From Paracoccaceae bacterium (GTDB lineage: Bacteria; Pseudomonadota; Alphaproteobacteria; Rhodobacterales; Rhodobacteraceae): a DNA stretch of 64,000 nucleotides. Position 1 is the first letter of the stretch. The number at the start of each line of letters is the position of its first letter. Under the pieces are notes generated by a model, which did no database searches, had not been told where the DNA came from, and was given only the letters and a program-made list of their open reading frames with translations. The translations under genes and the position numbers were made by a program. Below, piece after piece: positions 1 to 7,509 of this stretch. Location of the stretch: the NCBI GenBank assembly GCA_020832445.1, contig JAFIEO010000032.1, positions 62,001 through 126,000 of the forward strand, given 5' to 3'.

Positions 1-155
1 TCCCCGGCAAAAAGTGTTTCGATGCGGCGCGGACCGGCAATTGTGCGAATATAGGTGCCCGCAGCGAACCCGGACGGCGCAATCTTGTTGCGCAAATGTG
101 TGTTTTTCGGCTTTCGGCGCAATGCCGGTGGCAATGTAACTGTGTTTTCAAACAT
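1..155 (-). CDS. Hint-domain-like protein, 5' end only (cut by the window edge)
   Basis: An open frame reads leftward off the window from an ATG at 155. A clear ribosome binding site, GGAGAT, lies just upstream at about 162-168. The 51 visible codons hold a basic N-terminal stretch and then GFAAGT at residues 29-34 and RRIETLFAG at 43-51. This resembles the opening of the Hint (hedgehog/intein-like) modules common in secreted or RTX-type proteins of Rhodobacterales, which read roughly xFxxGTxIxTxxGxxxVExLxxGD. The usual first Cys of self-splicing Hint domains is Gly here, so autoprocessing activity is doubtful. Family assignment rests on this short motif only. Confidence 0.6.
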   Translation of the reverse strand, partial: MFENTVTLPPALRRKPKNTHLRNKIAPSGFAAGTYIRTIAGPRRIETLFAG

Positions 156-413
156 TTTCGAATCTCCTGCGATTATGATGCCGGAAATATGTAACGACAA
201 GGTTAACACCTGCACATCTGACAAATGTTTCCATATTGAGGACAATCTGCGGGAACTATGGCAAGAGTTTGTTCAAACCGCGGAAAGGATATGACCAGCA
301 CTGTGCCTCTGCCGCGCAGTTGCGCGCCAGATACACTCGGTGACATGGAATATCTGTATAATGCTTTACGCGAACGCCCCCTTTCAACCTGTCCAGACGC
401 TGCTCCGGCCGGC
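156..413. other. Intergenic region between the Hint-like gene and the chemotaxis operon
   Basis: This 258-bp stretch, AT-rich over about 180-300, lies downstream of the leftward che operon and upstream of the leftward Hint-like gene, so it should hold that gene's promoter. I see no convincing hairpin, repeat or gene in it. Confidence 0.4.
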
Positions 414-815
414 TTATCCGGCCCAAAGCTCAGTCGAATCATGCGCTTTCGTCGATGCGTCTGATGCCGCCTCGTTGCGAAGCCTGCGCGATTGTTCCTT
501 CATCAACACCTTCGCGGCAGCTTGTGCCGGACAGCATGTTCCGTGCTCGTCAACCGTTGTGGCCAAGGCACCCAGAAATACTGCCAGCCCTTCCAGCCCT
601 TGCCGTATCAGATCTGCATTTTGTAATTTCTGGGCCTCTGCGGGGTGCGACCGGCCAAGCGCTGCCGCTATGCTGGCATCAAGATGTTCTGCGTGCCTTG
701 ACAGAAATATCGCCTCGTCCGCTGCGCGCGACAGCCCTTCTGCAATAGGCACGCGTGTCGTTTCAGGCGATCTGTGCGCCCCTGATGATGTCGGACAGGT
801 TTGTGTCTGTATCAT
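414..815 (-). CDS. Uncharacterised 133-aa protein at the end of the chemotaxis operon
   Basis: Not recognised. The start codon overlaps the stop of the upstream cheY by four bases (ATGA), which suggests translational coupling and so a role in chemotaxis. The protein has no signal peptide or membrane segment. Its middle (residues about 28-92) is predicted to be helical, with a run QKLQNADLIRQGLEGLA (about 81-97) loosely like the LQxxDxxxQ pattern of proteins that bind or dephosphorylate CheY-P (CheZ-like). That similarity is weak and is only a hypothesis. The opposite strand also has a long open frame here, but the overlap with cheY favours this one. Confidence 0.6.
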   Translation of the reverse strand: MIQTQTCPTSSGAHRSPETTRVPIAEGLSRAADEAIFLSRHAEHLDASIAAALGRSHPAEAQKLQNADLIRQGLEGLAVFLGALATTVDEHGTCCPAQAAAKVLMKEQSRRLRNEAASDASTKAHDSTELWAG

Positions 816-1201
816 TGCAGCTTGCCTGTCACGGATTCAATGCAGCGCAACAGTGCCTCTTTGGTGAAGGGTTTTGTCAGGAAATTGTTCATTCCCGCGC
901 GCTGGCCGCGCTCCAACAGGGCGCGGTCTGCTTTGCCAGTGATCAGAATGAAACCCATCCGGTGGGTCTGTTTATTGGACCTTAGCGCCTCGAGCAGGCT
1001 GATGCCGTCCATTCCCGGCATGTTGTAGTCGGAAATGACAAGGTGAACCGGCGCGGCCACCAATCGTCTGAGGGCGCTTTCGCCATTTGCCTCGTATTGC
1101 ACATTCGATATCCCGGCCCAGTCAAGCGCTTGTTCAATAAGGCCGCGACTGACCGACATATCATCTACAACCATGACATGAAGCTGAGATTTGAGCAGCA
1201 T
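812..1201 (-). CDS. cheY: CheY-type single-domain response regulator (second che-operon copy)
   Basis: A 129-aa stand-alone receiver domain. The acidic pair is VVDD at residues 11-14, the phospho-acceptor is Asp58 (ISDYNMPGMDG), the switch Thr is Thr88 (ILITG) and the conserved Lys is Lys110 (TKPF), so all the key residues are present. It would be phosphorylated by CheA and either bind the flagellar motor or act as a phosphate sink. It lies between cheR and the 133-aa gene in the leftward operon. The locus carries a second cheY at 4668-5036. Which of the two drives the motor cannot be told from sequence. Confidence 0.9.
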   Translation of the reverse strand: MLLKSQLHVMVVDDMSVSRGLIEQALDWAGISNVQYEANGESALRRLVAAPVHLVISDYNMPGMDGISLLEALRSNKQTHRMGFILITGKADRALLERGQRAGMNNFLTKPFTKEALLRCIESVTGKLQ

Positions 1202-1224
1202 AGATGTATCCTTCGTGAAAGAGG

Positions 1225-2079
1225 TTATCGGCCCGTGTCGCGCGCGATGGAGATGTAATGTGTTGGTCCGGCCAAACGGAACGCAGCGCTCGCTGGCCCG
1301 TCAAGACGTTCGGAATGGCCAATGAACAGATGACCGTTGGCCTGAAGTTGCTCTGCGAAGCGTAACCAAAGTCGCCTGCGGGCATTTCCATCGAAGTAGA
1401 TAACGACGTTGCGGCAGAAAATCACATCAAACCGGGCAGAAAACGGCCATTCTTGATGCAGGTTCAATTCTGCAAAGCGCATCATGTTGCGCAACGGTGC
1501 GCGTACCTCAAAGGAATTGCCGGTGCGGGTGAAATGCGTCCTTAACCTTGCCGGATCCAGACCTTGCATCGAACTTTCGGAAAATACGCCAGCTTGCGCT
1601 TTCTCAACCATCAGGGGATCAATATCTGTGGCAAGGATCAGCAGATCATACCGCGCCACATCCGGGAAGGCTTCAAGCACGGACATGGCCATGGAGTACG
1701 GCTCCTCACCGGAAGAGCAAGCGGCTGACCAAAGCCTGACACGCCCCCCTTTGCGCGCGATATCAATCAACGGGGGCAATACCTGCTGCGTGAGTGTGTT
1801 GAAATGATGTGCTTCCCTGAAGAATGCCGTAACATTGGTTGTGACCGCCGAAAGCATGTTTCGACGTTCATCCCGCCCGTCCGGGCCATCCAGAAGGGTG
1901 CAATATGCCCCATATCCGGAAAGCCCCAGAATGCGCAGGCGCCGGTTCAGGCGGGCCATCAACATGCCCCGCTTTGCTTCCGTAAGTATGATCCCTGAAT
2001 CCTCGCGGACGATATCGGCGATCCTGCCGAACTGTTCTGCGGTCAGGGCGGGGGGTGTTTCAACCAGCATGACGGTCAA
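1225..2079 (-). CDS. cheR: Chemotaxis protein methyltransferase CheR
   Basis: At 284 aa this is normal CheR length. It methylates glutamates of chemoreceptors using S-adenosylmethionine. An N-terminal helical CheR_N domain (about 10-65) is followed by the catalytic domain with TNVTAFFRE (about 80-88), SAACSSGEEPYS (about 118-129), CRNVVIYFD and a final GHSE, the standard CheR signatures. The C-terminal NWETF-type receptor-tethering tail is on the receptors, not here. Its ATG overlaps the cheW stop (ATGA), so the two are probably coupled. Its opponent CheB is encoded in the divergent operon at 5524. Confidence 0.95.
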   Translation of the reverse strand: MTVMLVETPPALTAEQFGRIADIVREDSGIILTEAKRGMLMARLNRRLRILGLSGYGAYCTLLDGPDGRDERRNMLSAVTTNVTAFFREAHHFNTLTQQVLPPLIDIARKGGRVRLWSAACSSGEEPYSMAMSVLEAFPDVARYDLLILATDIDPLMVEKAQAGVFSESSMQGLDPARLRTHFTRTGNSFEVRAPLRNMMRFAELNLHQEWPFSARFDVIFCRNVVIYFDGNARRRLWLRFAEQLQANGHLFIGHSERLDGPASAAFRLAGPTHYISIARDTGR

Positions 2080-2546
2080 GCACTGGCAAGCTGTGGTGCC
2101 GGCAGCAGTTGCGCAAGATCTATCTTGCGCAAGATGCGTCCGTCATCGAAGGTAATCATCCCGGTGATGAATTCTCTGGACGGGTCGGACGCGATGTCCG
2201 GGACGGCTTGAATATTCTGGTCATCGATCGTCACGATGTCCGACACCAGATCTGCCAGCAGCCCGACAATCCTGCCTTCGTGGAATGCGATGATGACAAC
2301 GTGGCGCTGGGAGGGGTCGGACGGACCGAACCCAAGCCGTTGGGACAGATCGACCACGGTGACAACTGACCCGCGCAGGTTTATCACCCCTTTTACATAA
2401 CTGGGCGCATGTGGAAGGACAGTTGTGGGTGCCCATCCGCGTATTTCACGCACCAGATTGATATCTATGCAGAAATCCTGCTCTGCAAGTTTGAATGCGA
2501 CAACTTCTTGTTTGCCGGCGGAGTTATGGGACATGGTTTCTAGCAT
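2076..2546 (-). CDS. cheW: Chemotaxis coupling protein CheW
   Basis: A CheW-like SH3-fold protein that links receptors to CheA. I place the start at the ATG at 2546, five bases after the cheA stop, giving 156 aa. A longer frame from 2612 would overlap the end of cheA by more than 60 bases, and a further in-frame ATG at 2534 is also possible. Family motifs include VVAFKLAEQDFCIDI near the N-terminus, GVINLRGSVVTVVDL in the middle and a GLLADLVSDIV segment, all typical of CheW. It overlaps the following cheR by four bases. Confidence 0.93.
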   Translation of the reverse strand: MLETMSHNSAGKQEVVAFKLAEQDFCIDINLVREIRGWAPTTVLPHAPSYVKGVINLRGSVVTVVDLSQRLGFGPSDPSQRHVVIIAFHEGRIVGLLADLVSDIVTIDDQNIQAVPDIASDPSREFITGMITFDDGRILRKIDLAQLLPAPQLASA

Positions 2547-2550
2547 TGCG

Positions 2551-4662
2551 TCACCCGTTTGCTGCGAAGGCCATTGCAGAGCGACTGTGCTCGGACAATG
2601 ACGAAAGGACAATTTCTTCAGGGTCTATAATCAAAGCGATTTTTCCGTCGCCCAGAATTGTCGCGGCCGAAACACCAGGCACGCGCCCATAGTTTTCTTC
2701 CAGGCTTTTTATGACAACCTGACGCTGGTCAAATATGCCGTCGACATGCAGGGCTGCGCGCTTGTGGGTGTCCGTCTCGACAACAATAAGCACCCCGCCA
2801 TCCAGTTCCGCAGGCGTATCGCGAAGCCCGAAGGCGCATGCAAGATCAATGATCGGGATCAATTCGCCCCTGTTGGACAGTACCCTGCCATGCTTGCCGA
2901 TCCCGTGGAGTGTTGCAGATGTCGGCCGCAAAGTTTCCTGAACAGCAGTGATGGGCAGTACCATGGTCTGGTCCCGCAACTGGATGAGCATTCCTTCGAG
3001 CACAGCCAGTGTCAGGGGCAAGGCTATGGAAAATGTTGTTCCTTGCCCTTCTTTGGACTGGATCATGACGCGCCCGCCAAGGGACATGATTTCACGACGC
3101 ACCACATCAAGGCCGACCCCGCGCCCCGATAGCGCAGACACTTCTTCCTTGGAGGAAAATCCCGGCAGGAAAAGAAGCGAATCCACCTCGTTCGGGGAGA
3201 GGGTAGTGCCTTGCGCGATGAGTCCGCGTTCCTCTGCTATCTGGCGGACACGTTCGCGGTTGATGCCACCGCCATCATCAGAAACTTCGATCTGAACGCG
3301 GCCGGACCTGTGCGCTGCACTGAGGGTGATTGTCCCTTCCATTGATTTTCCGCGGCGTTGACGCGTGAGCGCATCTTCGAGACCGTGATCGATTGAATTC
3401 CTGATCATATGGGTCAAGGGGTCGATCAGCCGTTCGATCATGGTTTTGTCGACTTCGGTGTTTTCTCCGATCGTTTCCAGACGCACTTTCTTTCCGGTCG
3501 CTTCGGCAGCTTCGCGCAAGATGCGATGCATCCGCTGAAAGACCAGTTTCAATGGCTGCGCCCGAATGGACATGACACTTTCCTGAATATCGCCCGCAAG
3601 TTGACGTATCCCTTCCAGGGCTGTCACGACATCGGGTTCTTCGGTGAAGCCTGCGGTCTCTACGACCTGATAGAGCATGGCTTCCTTGATGACCAATTCG
3701 CCAATCATGTTCATCAACCTGTCGACCCGGTCCAGACTGACCCTGATCGTTGCCGCCTGTCCCGCGGATTGTGCGACATGCCCGGTGGTTGCACCGGGCG
3801 GGGTGTCCGCTTTACGGCCATGCTCGACATTTTGCGGGACTACGTCCGCATCCGGCATGCTTAGCGTTGCATTCTTCGGTTGTTCAGCGATATCGGGCGT
3901 GGCTATGTGCGGCGTTTCATCCACCTGTTGGGTGATTTCCAGTTGGCAGCAATCCACAACGAATTCAAAAATCTGATGGATGTCGGCAAGTGGGGCTGCG
4001 GTGTTTAGGTCGACCTCCCATTTCAGGCGTGCCTCCTCCTGCGACCAGATGGACAGTTTCGGCACATTGCCTGCGTTCAGTGTGACCGACGCGTCGCCAA
4101 GCTGTGCGAGAGCGGTGATAAGGGCGGCCGGATCATTCCCAGTGCGGTATAATTCGGGGTCGGGCACCATGATGATCTTGTAGGTCGTGGTGGCGGGGCT
4201 GTCATCCAGCGGCGCGAAATCCAGTGTCAGCGGGACGAATTCTATCGCAAGGTCACTGCCATCCCCATCGTCGTCTTCATCGCCGATCAAGCGGTCGAGC
4301 TCGTCAAGAAGGTCTGTGATGCGCGCCTGATCCGCGCCGCGTGACTGGCGCGCGGCAGACACAAGATCTGCCAGCAGGTCGGAGGAGCGGTGCAGCACGG
4401 TCATCACGTCTTCGTCTGCAACCAGCCGGTCAGACCGCAGCAAGTCGAGGACCGTCTCGAACCGATGGGCGAATGTTACCAGATCACTCAGGCCGAATGC
4501 TGCTGCCGCGCCTTTCATGGAATGCACGGCCCTGAATACCGAATGGACCGTTTCCTTTTCGTGCTCCGGCGTTTCCATCTCTCGCAAGCCGGTTGCCAGA
4601 CTTTCAAGCAATTCGTCGCATTCGACAAAAAACATCTCCAGAAATTGGTCCATATCGGGCAT
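2551..4662 (-). CDS. cheA: Chemotaxis histidine kinase CheA
   Basis: A 703-aa hybrid of the usual CheA domains. The N-terminal HPt domain has phospho-His47 (AVHSMKGAA). An acidic linker at about 130-150 leads to a P2-like region, then comes the dimerisation helix pair (SLDRVDRLMNMIGELV). The HATPase domain has an N box (RNSIDHGLED), G boxes (SDDGGGINRE, SGRGVGLDVV) and GTTF, and the C-terminal CheW-like domain starts near residue 560. Residues needed for ATP binding and phosphotransfer all look intact. It senses receptor state through CheW and phosphorylates the two CheY proteins and possibly CheB. It is the central gene of the leftward operon, six bases after a cheY. Confidence 0.97.
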   Translation of the reverse strand: MPDMDQFLEMFFVECDELLESLATGLREMETPEHEKETVHSVFRAVHSMKGAAAAFGLSDLVTFAHRFETVLDLLRSDRLVADEDVMTVLHRSSDLLADLVSAARQSRGADQARITDLLDELDRLIGDEDDDGDGSDLAIEFVPLTLDFAPLDDSPATTTYKIIMVPDPELYRTGNDPAALITALAQLGDASVTLNAGNVPKLSIWSQEEARLKWEVDLNTAAPLADIHQIFEFVVDCCQLEITQQVDETPHIATPDIAEQPKNATLSMPDADVVPQNVEHGRKADTPPGATTGHVAQSAGQAATIRVSLDRVDRLMNMIGELVIKEAMLYQVVETAGFTEEPDVVTALEGIRQLAGDIQESVMSIRAQPLKLVFQRMHRILREAAEATGKKVRLETIGENTEVDKTMIERLIDPLTHMIRNSIDHGLEDALTRQRRGKSMEGTITLSAAHRSGRVQIEVSDDGGGINRERVRQIAEERGLIAQGTTLSPNEVDSLLFLPGFSSKEEVSALSGRGVGLDVVRREIMSLGGRVMIQSKEGQGTTFSIALPLTLAVLEGMLIQLRDQTMVLPITAVQETLRPTSATLHGIGKHGRVLSNRGELIPIIDLACAFGLRDTPAELDGGVLIVVETDTHKRAALHVDGIFDQRQVVIKSLEENYGRVPGVSAATILGDGKIALIIDPEEIVLSSLSEHSRSAMAFAANG

Positions 4663-4667
4663 GCTGC

Positions 4668-5036
4668 CTATCTCCCCAAGACGCGGTCAATAACCGCAAG
4701 CAAGCGCGCATCATCGAAGGGTTTGACAATCCAGCCGGTTGCCCCCGCATTGCGTGCGCGTGTCTTCAGTTCGGTGCTGCTTTCCGTCGTCAGGACCAAT
4801 ATGGGGATGCTTGAATAGCCGCCGGTTGCGCGCACCGTTTCGATCAGGCCGAACCCATCCATCTTTGGCATGTTGATGTCGGTTATTATAAGGTCGGGAT
4901 CGGCATCCGGCAGGGTTCCGACACCTTCTACACCGTCTGACGCAAGAAAAACCTCGAATCCCGCCTTGCGCAGCACATCTGCGACAAGGCCGCGTATTGT
5001 GGGGGAATCGTCTACAGCCAGAATACGCGCGGTCAT
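4668..5036 (-). CDS. cheY: CheY-type response regulator (upstream of cheA)
   Basis: A 122-aa receiver protein. It has the VDD acidic pair (residues 8-10), phospho-acceptor Asp53 in ITDINMPKMDG, switch Thr83/84 (LVLTTES) and Lys105 (VKPF). It is complete and should be phosphorylated by CheA, which follows five bases later. Its start overlaps the end of the STAS gene (ATGA). The order STAS-cheY-cheA-cheW-cheR matches the rhizobial che1-type operon as I know it, where this first CheY often has a secondary, phosphate-sink role. That role is inferred by analogy only. Confidence 0.93.
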   Translation of the reverse strand: MTARILAVDDSPTIRGLVADVLRKAGFEVFLASDGVEGVGTLPDADPDLIITDINMPKMDGFGLIETVRATGGYSSIPILVLTTESSTELKTRARNAGATGWIVKPFDDARLLAVIDRVLGR

Positions 5037-5308
5037 TTTTGGACCTCCACTCTTAATGATTGTGGGTCAACACCCATAACTTCCAGAACTTTTAATATTG
5101 CAGGTGACCAGTTTCTAATTTCAAATTGCTTGCAATCTTCTTGCCATTGGTGCTGTGCGGAAATCAGCATTTCCAGACCGGCCCCGCCAAGACGCCTGAC
5201 ATCTGTTGCATCAAGCACGAGGTCTTGTTCCAGCCGGTCCAGAAGTTGCGTAGCCACGATCTGCGCGCCGCGCTGATCGAGGACTTCCGGCAGTTTCAAT
5301 TCTGGCAT
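5033..5308 (-). CDS. STAS-domain protein heading the chemotaxis operon
   Basis: A 91-aa STAS (anti-sigma-factor antagonist type) protein, recognised by DATDVRRLGGAGLEML at about residues 33-48, which matches the family core DxSxVxxxDSSGL. The position that is a phosphorylatable Ser/Thr in SpoIIAA-type proteins is Gly/Ala here (GGAG), so a kinase-switched partner mechanism is unlikely. STAS proteins of this kind head che operons in rhizobia and related bacteria. Their exact function in chemotaxis is less settled than that of the Che enzymes. It is the first gene of the leftward operon and is divergent from cheB across 215 bp. Confidence 0.85.
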   Translation of the reverse strand: MPELKLPEVLDQRGAQIVATQLLDRLEQDLVLDATDVRRLGGAGLEMLISAQHQWQEDCKQFEIRNWSPAILKVLEVMGVDPQSLRVEVQK

Positions 5309-5523
5309 GGCACCCCCTTTTTTGTGCGGCCGATCAACGTTTTCTGGCGCGTCTGTCCGGTTTCAATATGCGATCTTGCGTTCGCATCTGGGCTAGGGGT
5401 AGCACCGCTCCCTTAAGAATTGGTTTCGGGCCAGTCGCTTCTTTTGCAAAAACAGATTCCGGATGCACAGAGTTTATTAAGCAGTGTGGGTTAGCTTCGA
5501 CTCAGTTGTTGAAGGAGCCTTAT
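5309..5523. promoter_or_regulatory. Divergent intergenic region between the two che operons
   Basis: This 215-bp region separates the leftward STAS-cheY-cheA operon from the rightward cheB-cheD operon and must hold both promoters. The only firm signal I can mark is the cheB ribosome binding site, AAGGAGCC at about 5513-5520. I did not find a -35/-10 pair I would defend. Confidence 0.4.
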
Positions 5524-6531
5524 GTGACTGACCCGGTTATCCTTATTGCGGACCCGAATCGCACCCGACGAAAATTGCTGATGTCGCTATGCGGCGATGC
5601 CGGTGCGGGTGCTGTTGCCGATGCAGGCACCTTGGGGGAAACGTATCAGCTTGCCGAACTGCACATGCCCAAACGGGTTGCGATCGCCGCAGATTTTGCG
5701 CGCTCGTCGGAGTTTTCCGCGCTGCTTGATATGCTGAAAATGATCTCTGCAGAACTGGTGGTCTATGGTGAAGGGCCGGCTGCAACGTCCTACAAGCTGT
5801 TCAGGCTGGATGATCACGCAGCGGCTGTCCGGCTGATTGCGGTTTTGTCTGCGGGTCTGTGTGCAGAAAAACCTGCACCTTTACGAATACAGACGGCGCG
5901 CGCTGCGCCTGCATGCGTCGCGCCGCCACAAAACAAGCTGCTGTTAATCGGTGCATCGACCGGCGGCATCACTGCATTGGAGACAATTTTATCCGCATTT
6001 CCAGAAGATTGCCCCCCGACATTGGTTGTTCAGCATATACGGCCCGGTTTTGCGGACGGGCTGATACGACGCCTGAATGAAACGGTCCGCCCCAACGTTG
6101 TGGCCGCTGGGCACGGCGTGCCGCTGCGTGCGGGGTATGTGCATATTGCGGCGGGAAATGACCGCCATCTCGGGGTTGTTCAGCGTGGCGGGTTCATGAC
6201 ACGGCTTGTTGATGGGGACGCCGTTTCCGGTCACTGCCCTTCGGTGGATGTTCTGTTCGAGCATGGCGCAATGCTTGCCGGAAAAGTGGCAATCAGCGCT
6301 GCAATACTAACGGGAATGGGCGCTGATGGTGCCGCAGGCATGCGCAGTTTGCGTGCGGCCGGGGCCTATACTGTGGCTCAGGACAAGGGCAGTTCGGTGG
6401 TCTGGGGCATGCCGCGCGTTGCCGTTGAACTGGGCGGGGTGGTAGATGTGCTTCCCCTCGCCTTTATTGGCAAGGCCCTGTTGCGCGATCAAGCGCACGC
6501 ATCCTACCGGCAAGGAAGGGCGTTGTCATGA
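5524..6531 (+). CDS. cheB: Chemotaxis methylesterase/glutamine deamidase CheB with a divergent receiver domain
   Basis: CheB removes receptor methyl groups. I start it at the GTG at 5524, which follows a strong AAGGAGCC site; the frame is open from 5368 but the upstream part has no receiver-like sequence. The C-terminal esterase domain is intact, with catalytic Ser145 (GASTGG), His171 (VQHIRPG) and Asp268 (MGADGAAGM). The N-terminal receiver is strongly divergent. An Asp (57) may sit at the phosphorylation site, but it is followed by FARSSEF instead of the usual xMPxMDG. The acidic pair is reduced to one Asp (10), and the switch Ser/Thr and KP motif are not evident. Phospho-regulation by CheA is therefore doubtful. 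Length is 335 aa. The stop overlaps cheD. Confidence 0.93.
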   Translation: MTDPVILIADPNRTRRKLLMSLCGDAGAGAVADAGTLGETYQLAELHMPKRVAIAADFARSSEFSALLDMLKMISAELVVYGEGPAATSYKLFRLDDHAAAVRLIAVLSAGLCAEKPAPLRIQTARAAPACVAPPQNKLLLIGASTGGITALETILSAFPEDCPPTLVVQHIRPGFADGLIRRLNETVRPNVVAAGHGVPLRAGYVHIAAGNDRHLGVVQRGGFMTRLVDGDAVSGHCPSVDVLFEHGAMLAGKVAISAAILTGMGADGAAGMRSLRAAGAYTVAQDKGSSVVWGMPRVAVELGGVVDVLPLAFIGKALLRDQAHASYRQGRALS

Positions 6532-7046
6532 CCAATGCCCCGCTCAAGGTTATTCATATCGTCCAGGGGGAGCACCGGATATCAGAGCAGCCCGATGTCG
6601 TGATCACGACTGTCCTTGGTTCATGCGTGTCTGCATGTATCTTCGACCCCGAGCGTGGGATCGGGGGGATGAATCATTTCCTGTTGCCTGATCCGGTGTC
6701 GGGATCGGGCGACATACGTTTCGCCGCTGCTGCAATGGAAACACTGATCAACGGATTGCTGCGGCAAGGCGCGTTGCGCAACCGCATGCAAGCCAAGCTG
6801 TTCGGTGGTGCAAGAATGATGCCTTCGTTGCCTGACATAGGCCGGCGCAATGCAGATGCCGCGCACAGGATACTTCAAAATGACGGTATTCGCGTGGTCA
6901 GTGGCGATCTGTGTGGTCATGAAGCCCGGCGGGTGCGTTTCTGGCCGACATCGGGGCGGGTGCAGGTTCAGCTTCTCGGAAATGACGCGCCACCCCCTGT
7001 TGAAAAGCTTTCGCGCGCGCTGTCCGGCGATGTCGAGCTGTTCTGA
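6528..7046 (+). CDS. cheD: Chemoreceptor glutamine deamidase CheD
   Basis: A 172-aa CheD, which deamidates receptor glutamines. The catalytic cysteine and histidine are visible as Cys33 (GSCVSACIFD) and His50 (GGMNHFLLPD), both in the usual CheD contexts, and KLFGGARMM and GDLCGHEARRVRFWP-type motifs follow. The start codon overlaps the cheB stop (ATGA), so cheB and cheD are probably translated together. A short hairpin follows the gene at 7057-7079. Confidence 0.95.
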   Translation: MTNAPLKVIHIVQGEHRISEQPDVVITTVLGSCVSACIFDPERGIGGMNHFLLPDPVSGSGDIRFAAAAMETLINGLLRQGALRNRMQAKLFGGARMMPSLPDIGRRNADAAHRILQNDGIRVVSGDLCGHEARRVRFWPTSGRVQVQLLGNDAPPPVEKLSRALSGDVELF

Positions 7047-7056
7047 ACATATCCCG

Positions 7057-7079
7057 GGTCCCCAGGATTTTCGGGGACC
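7057..7079 (+). terminator. Hairpin after cheD
   Basis: A 7-bp perfect stem (GGTCCCC / GGGGACC) with a 9-base loop lies 11 bases after the cheD stop. There is no T-run, so it may attenuate expression or stabilise mRNA rather than terminate fully. Confidence 0.4.
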
Positions 7080-7129
7080 AACCGCACGGAAAGCCGGGCG
7101 CGATAAGCACTCATTAACATGCGGCGGGT

Positions 7130-7507
7130 ATGATGGTCGAAAGCCTTGGGGGCCATGACAACATGACACTGCAAACCCAGTCTGAAAGGATCGTACCGTT
7201 GGTGGTTTCTGTATCAGGGATCGCGGCATTGACCATACTTCACGCCTTGCCCGGGGCGCAGGACAATGTGACCGCACTCTTATTTTCACCGACGGTGCCA
7301 CGGGCGGAAATCCTTCGGGAGGCAGCCTATCTGGGGTTGCCGATACGGGATCTGCGATGGAACGGATATCTTGTCGAATTCGATATTTCCGACCAGCCGG
7401 TTCAGTTGAAAACCAGTCTGGCGCGCCGTGTCTCTGCACCCGCAGTTCAGCTTGCGCTCAGATCGGGAAGTTTTTGTACAGTCCCGCCCATCATAAAGGA
7501 AAACTAG
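7130..7507 (+). CDS. Uncharacterised 125-aa protein between cheD and a receptor gene
   Basis: Not recognised. It lies between cheD and a receptor gene and is transcribed with them; only two bases separate its stop from the receptor ATG. The start could be the ATG at 7130 or the one at 7163 (114 aa), and neither has a clear ribosome binding site. The N-terminal third is moderately hydrophobic ([18 protein letters not shown], about residues 23-40). The rest reads like a small alpha/beta fold, with [20 protein letters not shown] in the middle. The single hydrophobic run is too weak to call a membrane anchor. A role in signalling is suggested only by position. Confidence 0.65.
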   Translation: MMVESLGGHDNMTLQTQSERIVPLVVSVSGIAALTILHALPGAQDNVTALLFSPTVPRAEILREAAYLGLPIRDLRWNGYLVEFDISDQPVQLKTSLARRVSAPAVQLALRSGSFCTVPPIIKEN

Positions 7508-7509
7508 GA

